A stretch of 64,000 bases of DNA. Source: Voacanga thouarsii (taxonomy: Eukaryota > Streptophyta > Magnoliopsida > Gentianales > Apocynaceae). Below are positions 58,813 through 64,000 of the stretch, piece by piece. The notes under the pieces are model-generated. The model worked only from the letters and a program-made list of their open reading frames with translations. It did not search any database and was not told where the DNA came from. Position 1 is the first letter of the stretch. Each line of letters opens with the position of its first letter. Location: positions 868,001 through 932,000 of the forward strand of contig JANUWF010001719.1 of assembly GCA_026120185.1 (NCBI GenBank), read 5' to 3'. The position numbers were made by a program, and so were the translations under genes.

Positions 58813-60166
58813 GTCTTATATGCAGCCGGAACGTGCACTGATACATTAGATAATTGTACCTTCTGTAACATAAATTGTACAATAAATATTATATATAATT
58901 TTATGTGTAAGAGGTACATCCAATGTTCCCGGTAGGGGTGGCAATCATGTCGTGTTCGGGTTGGCGGGTCGTGTCGACTTGAGATAATTACACTTGACAG
59001 GTCAACCCGAACACGACCCGATTAATAAACGTGTCGTGTCGTGTCAACCCATTTATTTTTGTGTCGTGTTCGTGTTATAAAACGGGTTGACACGACATGA
59101 CACAATTAGATACAAAAATTAAATAGATAATTACTAAATTCGTCAACCCGAATACCTATTAAACCCGCCAATCTATACACCATTACACAAAAAATTTGAA
59201 AAAATCAAATCAAATTATATAAAATTAAAAACTAATAAAATAGTCAGTAAAGTCATAAATAACCAATAAAATAACAAACCATCCTGCTAAATATTTAGAG
59301 ATCTTAATAAATTTCTAAGATTTAATCTTAAAAATCTAAATAAATGTAATTTTGCAATAAAATTGGATTATTCAAAAAATTATTTTCTCTAGATATTTAG
59401 AACAACAATTTTTTCGTAGCATGCCAGGAATTTTAAAGAGCAAATGGAGAGCAAAAAATGAGCACGAAAGGAAGGCTTGTCCTTGTAGGGTGTAATTCAA
59501 ATTGTCTTTGTCTCAATGTCAGAAATAGCATAGTATACGAATTGGTAAATCGATGCTGAGTGAACCTTACCATCTAGTAAATGCACCACACGAGCTTCTT
59601 TTCATTCTATATTCGATTCGACCTGTAGGCATATTACATACGTTATTTCCTAAATGTCTAACCTTCCCCTTTAGACTTGCGTAAGGTCGTTGCTTACCAA
59701 CTCATACTAATGTTATTATTATAGACACTAAATAATAATTAATTAAGAATGATTCATTTACTATATATCAAGCAAATAACCACATTAACATCATTTATTT
59801 TCTTTAAGATGTCTCATATAATTAAACAAAATAGACACACAAACAATTTAATTAATTCATATAATAAAATTTAATTCAATTAATTCATATAAAAAATTAA
59901 ATTATCTAATTTTCTATAGTAAAATTTGTAGGGTATTACAAAAAGTATTAAATATAAATATTAAAAAAAGTTAAACGGGTTCGCGGGTTGAAACGGGTTA
60001 AAACAGGTTGAACCCGTTTATGACCTGTACACGTTTAAAGTTAAACGGGTCGACCTGTTTCAACCCGAACCTGCGAAACCCCAACCCTAACCCGCTATAA
60101 CCGTATCGTGTTCGTGTCGTGTTCAATATTGCCGCCCCTAGTTCCCGGTGCTGCATAAAAGAATTT
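58813..60166. mobile_element. Short MITE (about 138 bp) carrying a nested hAT
   Basis: Outer repeats ACCGTGAT (58805-58812) and CCCGTGAT (60167-60174) flank the block. Inside are inverted repeats CTTATATGCAGCCGGAAC (58815-58832) and GTTCCCGGTGCTGCATAAAAG (60141-60161). Without the 1208-bp hAT and its duplicated 8 bp, the element is about 138 bp and AT-rich with a few GC-rich tip bases. Removing it joins carboxylesterase NIT to VILHQPFF in frame, which confirms the boundaries to within a few bases. The superfamily is uncertain because the duplication (7 of 8 match) and TIR offset do not fix it. Confidence 0.7.
58933..60140. mobile_element. Non-autonomous hAT element with perfect 8-bp target duplication
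   Basis: TIRs TAGGGGTGGCAAT (58933-58945) and ATTGCCGCCCCTA (60128-60140) match at 12 of 13 positions. The duplication GTTCCCGG is perfect (58925-58932 and 60141-60148). Subterminal regions hold inverted and direct repeats of CGTGTCGTGT, AACCCG and CGGGTTGA motifs (58950-59100 and 59975-60125), a familiar signature of plant hAT MITEs. The middle is AT-rich and non-coding. It is inserted in the right inverted repeat of a smaller MITE, itself inside the carboxylesterase relic. Confidence 0.95.
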
Positions 60167-60561
60167 CCCGTGATTTTGCACCAACCGTTCTTTGGTGGCA
60201 CCAAGAGGACTCAGTCAGAGCTGAGATCTACAAATGACATGTTTTTACCGCCTTGGGCTGCCGATACCATGTGGGAGCTAGCTTTACCCACTGGTGCTGA
60301 CCGCGACCACGAGTATTCCAATACAGTGGTTAGCACTAAATCAGACCAATATGATCAAATTAAACCCTTGGGATGGAAGATCTTGATTACAGACTGCGAG
60401 GGCAATCCATTGATTGACCATGAAATGGAGTTCTTGAAGATGCTACAAGAGAAGGGTGTGCGCAAGCTGTCGGTAAGTTTGAGGAAGGAGGTCATCATGG
60501 GATCGAGCTTTTTGATCCCTCAAGATGTGAGGCTCTCTGCAAGTCTTTTAAAGAGTTGTGA

Positions 60562-60910
60562 TATCCTGCTTGGCTGCTCAGAACTAATTTTCATTTCAAA
60601 GCCAGACAGACATTCCTGATTGTTTCTTGCAAGATATGATTCATGGAACGCGAAACAAAATGTTGAAATCTAATGAATTATTTCGAAAGGTTTCTCTTAT
60701 TTTCTTTGTTTTTGTATGTGTTTTGATTCAATCTTAACTAGCTACTCCATGTTTTGTGTTGAGTGGTGTTCCAATACTTGATCTACATTGTTATCCATAT
60801 CCCATTATCCCTATTATCCCTTGATTTTTTGTTGAGCTTCTTCAGATTTTCCATCTAACGTTCAAGTTGAAGGCTATAAATACAGCCTTTGCTTAGCCAA
60901 TTGAAACTAC
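60562..60910. other. 3' flank of carboxylesterase relic, no gene seen
   Basis: AT-rich sequence between the carboxylesterase stop and the next CACTA element. It probably includes the former 3' UTR. Confidence 0.4.
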
Positions 60911-61007
60911 CACTACAAGAGAAAAATAATTTAGCGACGATCAAATTCGTCACTAAACTAATCCATCATTACAAATGGCATTGTAAATAGCGACAAATTT
61001 GCGATGA

Positions 61008-61310
61008 AAAAAGATTAGTGATGGCCAACGAATTTTAATTTTTTTAAAAAAAGTAATTAGCCGCCGACCCGCCTAATCAGTTTGACCTAGTACTTGACCC
61101 GAACCGACCCAAAAAAGATTAGCGATGGCAAACGAATTTTAATTTTTTTAAAAAATTAATTAGCCACTAACCTGCCTAATCGATTCGACCCAGCATCCGA
61201 CTCGACCCGACCTGAAAAAGATTAGCAATGGCCAACAAATGTTAATTTTTTAAAAAAGATTAATTAGTCGCCGACCCGCCTAACCGGTTTGACCTGAACC
61301 GAACCAACCC
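61008..61310. repeat. Three ~100-bp tandem repeats inside CACTA element
   Basis: Units start near AAAAGATTAG at 61008, 61113 and 61216. Each contains GCGATGGC(C/A)AACGAA-like sequence, an A/T run, TTAATTAG(C/T)CGCCGACCC-like sequence and GACCCGA/CCGACC motifs. They are GC-richer than the surroundings. Confidence 0.7.
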
Positions 61311-61333
61311 GCCGGATAGTTTTATGAGATTAT

Positions 61334-61400
61334 GTTGGACGCGGGGCTTGAACCCACATCCTTGTTGTGGGGGGAGTACATGCTCCATCACTAGGCTATT
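61334..61400 (-). other. tRNA-like segment inside CACTA element
   Basis: The minus strand reads AATAGCCTAGTGATGGAGCA, then a C-rich and A-rich middle, then GTGGGTTCAAGCCCCGCGTC. TAGCCTAGTGATGG resembles a pol III A box and GGGTTCAAGCCCC a B box. The acceptor and anticodon stems do not fold convincingly, so it is a tRNA-derived relic (possibly a SINE head) rather than a tRNA gene. How it came to lie inside a CACTA element is not clear. Confidence 0.45.
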
Positions 61401-62031
61401 AATATTCTTGTGATTTTTTATTTTTATATTAATTATATAGTGTATTTTTTTGTAGATTAACGATAAATTTGCAAGGGATTTGCGACAATCCAATTTTTCA
61501 TCACTAATCCCACGCTAATTAGCGACATGTGATAATTCGTCGCTAATTACTAACGACATTTTAATAATTATTTAATATTAATATTTAATTACATATGTCG
61601 TAGCTAATCTCTTACTAATTAGTAACGATATTTTAACAATTATTAAATAGTAATGTATAATCACATATGTCGTAACTAATCCCTTACTAATTAATGAAGA
61701 TTTCTCAACTGTCGCTAATTTGCGACGGATTAGCGACAGTATTTGAACAATTCTGTTAGTAATAGTATTTAATTACATATATCGTAGCTAATTACTCGCT
61801 AATTAGCGAGAGATGATAAGCCATAGCTAATCCCTCGCTAATTAGCGACAAATTAGCACAGTCGAAAAATCCTCGCTAATTAGTGAGGAATTAACGACGA
61901 CTAATTGATAAATCTTAAAAAAATAAATTTAAATTGAAATTTTTGTTTGCCCTTGCTATTCTATTGCAAATTAGTAATGACTAAGTAATTGTCGCAAATT
62001 TCCGTTATTAATAACGATTTTTCTTGTAGTG

Positions 62032-63379
62032 TATTTGAAAAAATGTAGATATTATATTTACACATATTCTTCTCTGTAACTAGGTCGTTGAACTTTTGTT
62101 ATTCTTGCACCTTCTTCTTTAATAAGCGGAAGACTCGATTAATATTAGATTATATTTCAATTGTCATTAAATAATTTTTAAGAATATAGTGCTATATTTA
62201 CATTACTCGTACACAAATTAAATTGTTCTTTTTTCTAGAAAGTTTTGGAATGCAGGTACTACACGAACTCCACTAATAGTTTACTGCTTTTTTCTTTTTC
62301 TTTTTTTCCTTTTTAAATATATATATAATTTGAATATAAATATGAATTGAATTTGAAAGTTATTGCTTGTCAAGGTATATTTTAAATCAACAAAATTATT
62401 ATTATTTTAAAGTTGTTTATTGTTTATAAACTGTTAATTATCTTGAATTATTTTAGTAGATTTAAATTATAACTCGATTCGAAATTTTAGTAGCACGATT
62501 CGAAAGAACTTTTTTTAGATCAATGGTGATTTGTATTTTTTATAATATTTAATTTGAAGACTTATAATATTAACTCTTTAAAACAATTTTCTAAAAAGAA
62601 ATAAAATTTTTTTCTTCTTACTTGTGAACATAAATCGCATTGACGGAAATACTTAAATTCTGTGTGTTTTTTATTTTTTTTACTCTTAATTTTTTTCATT
62701 ATTATTTTTTTCTGCAATACAAATCAAAATTGGAGTTACAAGGGAATATAATTCTCTAGGAATATTGTGTTTTTTGCAAGGTTCTGAAAACCAGACCAGT
62801 CATCGAACTGTGAAGCAATAGGTTCAATAGTTCACAGATCTGATCGAGTTAAACCGTGGTTGAACTGAAATGTAATTAAGTATTTTTTAATATTATTTAT
62901 ATATAAATATATTATTCACTATATATATATATATATATATATGAAGGCTTAAAATGACAAAAATAATGAAAATGAAGCCATGTGATGAAGTGACCCTCTT
63001 CGGATTGGTATAGATGTCTGTATAAGAATATTCGAGCTAGTGGCTCATGTCCTTGTAAACGTCTACTGTGTCTCATCCACACGAAGCTTTTAATCTTCCA
63101 AAATGGTGCCGTAACACAGCCGGTGAAGGCTTGAAGTTTGGGTTTTGATCAACTTTTCCAAAAAATCACAAGAATGGGTTTGGCTTCTGTGTATGTAAAC
63201 TGAGAATACGCACAGTTATTTTGATCCTTTCCTTCTGTGAATTGAAAGCTAAAAATCAAAAACCTCCACAGACCTCCACTCCTCTGCAATCCATATACAC
63301 ACCCTGAGAGAGAATAATTTCTCTGCATGAAAACAAAAAGCACCCATGCTTTCTGTTATCTTTCAGCACGGGATCCATT
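62032..63379. other. AT-rich stretch with (AT)n microsatellite
   Basis: No supported gene. A pure (AT)n run lies at about 62918-62942. The ORF at 63343-63149 on the minus strand encodes no recognised family. TA- and T-rich tracts dominate. Confidence 0.4.
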
Positions 63380-64000
63380 CCGTGTTGTCTTTTTTTAATT
63401 AATTAATTAATTTTTATAAATTTTATTTTACTTTGGTCTTATTCATTGGGCAAGATAAAATTATTTATTCTTGGGCTTGGATACTCATAAATAATAAATC
63501 TGAATTATTTGTTTTCTGGGCTTTATTAAACAGCCCAATAAATAATAACAAGCCCAAATAGACCAAATAAAATTTTATACTTTTTATCTAGTTCCAGATT
63601 AATTTTCTAATTATTCAATATAGGCCTTGGACCCTGAATAATTAATTAACCATTTAAATTAGATAAAATAAATACTCTTTTTCAGACCTTTTATTTTATT
63701 CTAATCCAATAATAAATTAGACTAATAAAATAAAACCTATAATTATCAAGACCAGTTCCTTAACCCAAATTCTTCATGACTTAAGGGCCATTTCGGGGAC
63801 TAAAAGACATATTGCCTTGGCTACTAAAATGACCAAAATACCTCTACTATATAAATAGTTATATTTTTCATTTTAAATATTTCCTAATATCACCATAAGA
63901 AAATATTGACCCCAAAGACAATGTTGCATTAGCAAAGTCTTCGACCTACAGGTATAATGACTAAAATACCATTCTACGCATCGCCGTGCAATTAGAGAGG
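63380..64000. other. Possible LTR-derived sequence at window end
   Basis: It starts TGTTGTCTTTTTTTAATTAA. Repeated GGGCTT and GCCCAATAAATAATAA-type phrases follow, and a good TATA box TATATAAATAG lies at 63848-63858 some 150 bp before the window edge. The layout suggests an LTR U3 region, but neither end nor a partner copy is present in the window. Confidence 0.25.

Larger units (their letters stand above)
56962..60561 (+). pseudogene. Class I carboxylesterase (CXE) destroyed by nested transposons
   Basis: The ATG at 56962 opens 19 codons (MASVTPIADSYGYLGFVRK), and a CACTA element (57019-58284) follows. The frame resumes KPDGTFTRREGPLEIKAITS. After a one-base shift in an A run (58402-58411) comes WIRVFQPRKT, the oxyanion motif HGGG (58492-58503), [20 protein letters not shown] and the nucleophile motif GSSAGG near 58720. 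A TGA at 58679-58681 replaces Trp in DEWLTKYA. Beyond a MITE with a nested hAT the frame continues VILHQPFFGGTKRTQSELRS and MWELALPTGADRDHEY. The acidic triad position reads NPLID instead of the usual DPL. A second shift near 60466-60480 precedes EEGGHHGIELFDPS, which has the catalytic His, and the TGA at 60559-60561. Intact relatives are intronless hydrolases of about 320 aa in the gibberellin-receptor superfamily acting on small esters. The substrate is unknown. Confidence 0.9.
60911..62031. mobile_element. Non-autonomous CACTA element
   Basis: CACTACAAGAGAAAAATA at 60911 and TTTTTCTTGTAGTG ending at 62031 are inverted repeats. Flanks are TAC and TAT, a 3-bp duplication with one change. Subterminal DNA is filled with TTAGCGACGA, TCGCTAAT and GCGACA motifs in both orientations. 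Internally a ~100-bp unit (AAAAGATTAGCGATGGC..., GCCTAATCGATTCGACC) repeats three times between about 61008 and 61310, followed by a tRNA-like segment. No transposase gene is present. It shares the TAGCGAC theme but not the terminal sequence of the 34-42 kb CACTA element. Confidence 0.85.

Noticed and set aside
61334..61400. Functional tRNA gene
   Set aside because: A- and B-box-like motifs are present, but the acceptor and anticodon stems do not pair properly.
63149..63343. 64-codon minus-strand ORF near the right end
   Set aside because: No recognised motif, low support, and surrounded by AT-rich DNA.

Overview
This 64 kb window is AT-rich nuclear DNA from a eudicot plant. The evidence is a spliced, plant-type acetylornithine deacetylase gene with GT-AG introns, a nuclear-type tRNA-Asn, a plant class I carboxylesterase relic, and a dense layer of plant transposons (Ty1/copia, Ty3/gypsy with a tRNA-iMet primer site, CACTA, MULE, hAT, Stowaway, Tourist, LINE, SINE). 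The species cannot be named from the sequence. Only one protein-coding host gene looks intact (51245-55636). Almost everything else is transposon in various states of decay.

Layout. 1-3.9 kb: weak, unassigned coding remnants on the minus strand. 4.06-9.88 kb: a decayed Ty1/copia element on the minus strand, its reverse transcriptase split by a 903-bp hAT-type element (5283-6185) with near-perfect 8-bp target duplications. 11.2-28.2 kb: a second copia element on the plus strand, cut inside gag by a 12.4-kb Ty3/gypsy chromovirus-like element (11779-24149, minus strand). That insert has two very long LTRs (4130 and 4448 bp), a primer site, a polypurine tract and RNase H/integrase relics. 28.5-34.2 kb: a ~170-bp tandem repeat, tRNA-Asn, a Stowaway-like MITE, a tRNA-derived SINE and a LINE 3' remnant with its own 172-bp insertion.

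34.3-41.9 kb: a 7629-bp CACTA element (TSD TAT) carrying a multi-exon Transposase_24 (TNP1/TnpA-like) gene. 42.5-43.1 kb: an AT-rich tandem array. 43.1-50.6 kb: a complete-ended Mutator-like element with ~240-265-bp terminal inverted repeats and a perfect 9-bp target duplication. It carries a mudrA-type transposase relic read leftward and a GRF zinc-finger gene read rightward from the opposite terminal repeat. A Stowaway MITE follows.

51.2-60.6 kb is the host-gene island. It holds the ten-exon acetylornithine deacetylase gene (437 aa, catalytic residues present, one 18-nt micro-exon), a Tourist-like MITE, and then a carboxylesterase destroyed by a CACTA insertion after codon 19, a ~138-bp MITE carrying an hAT element inside it, a nonsense codon and two frameshifts. 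60.9-62.0 kb is another CACTA element with an internal tRNA-like segment. The last 2 kb is AT-rich and possibly LTR-derived.

The genes do not form an operon. The parts that work together are transposon modules. The MULE is the most interesting: its two genes converge from opposite terminal repeats, as mudrA and mudrB do in maize MuDR, but a GRF zinc-finger gene sits in the mudrB position.
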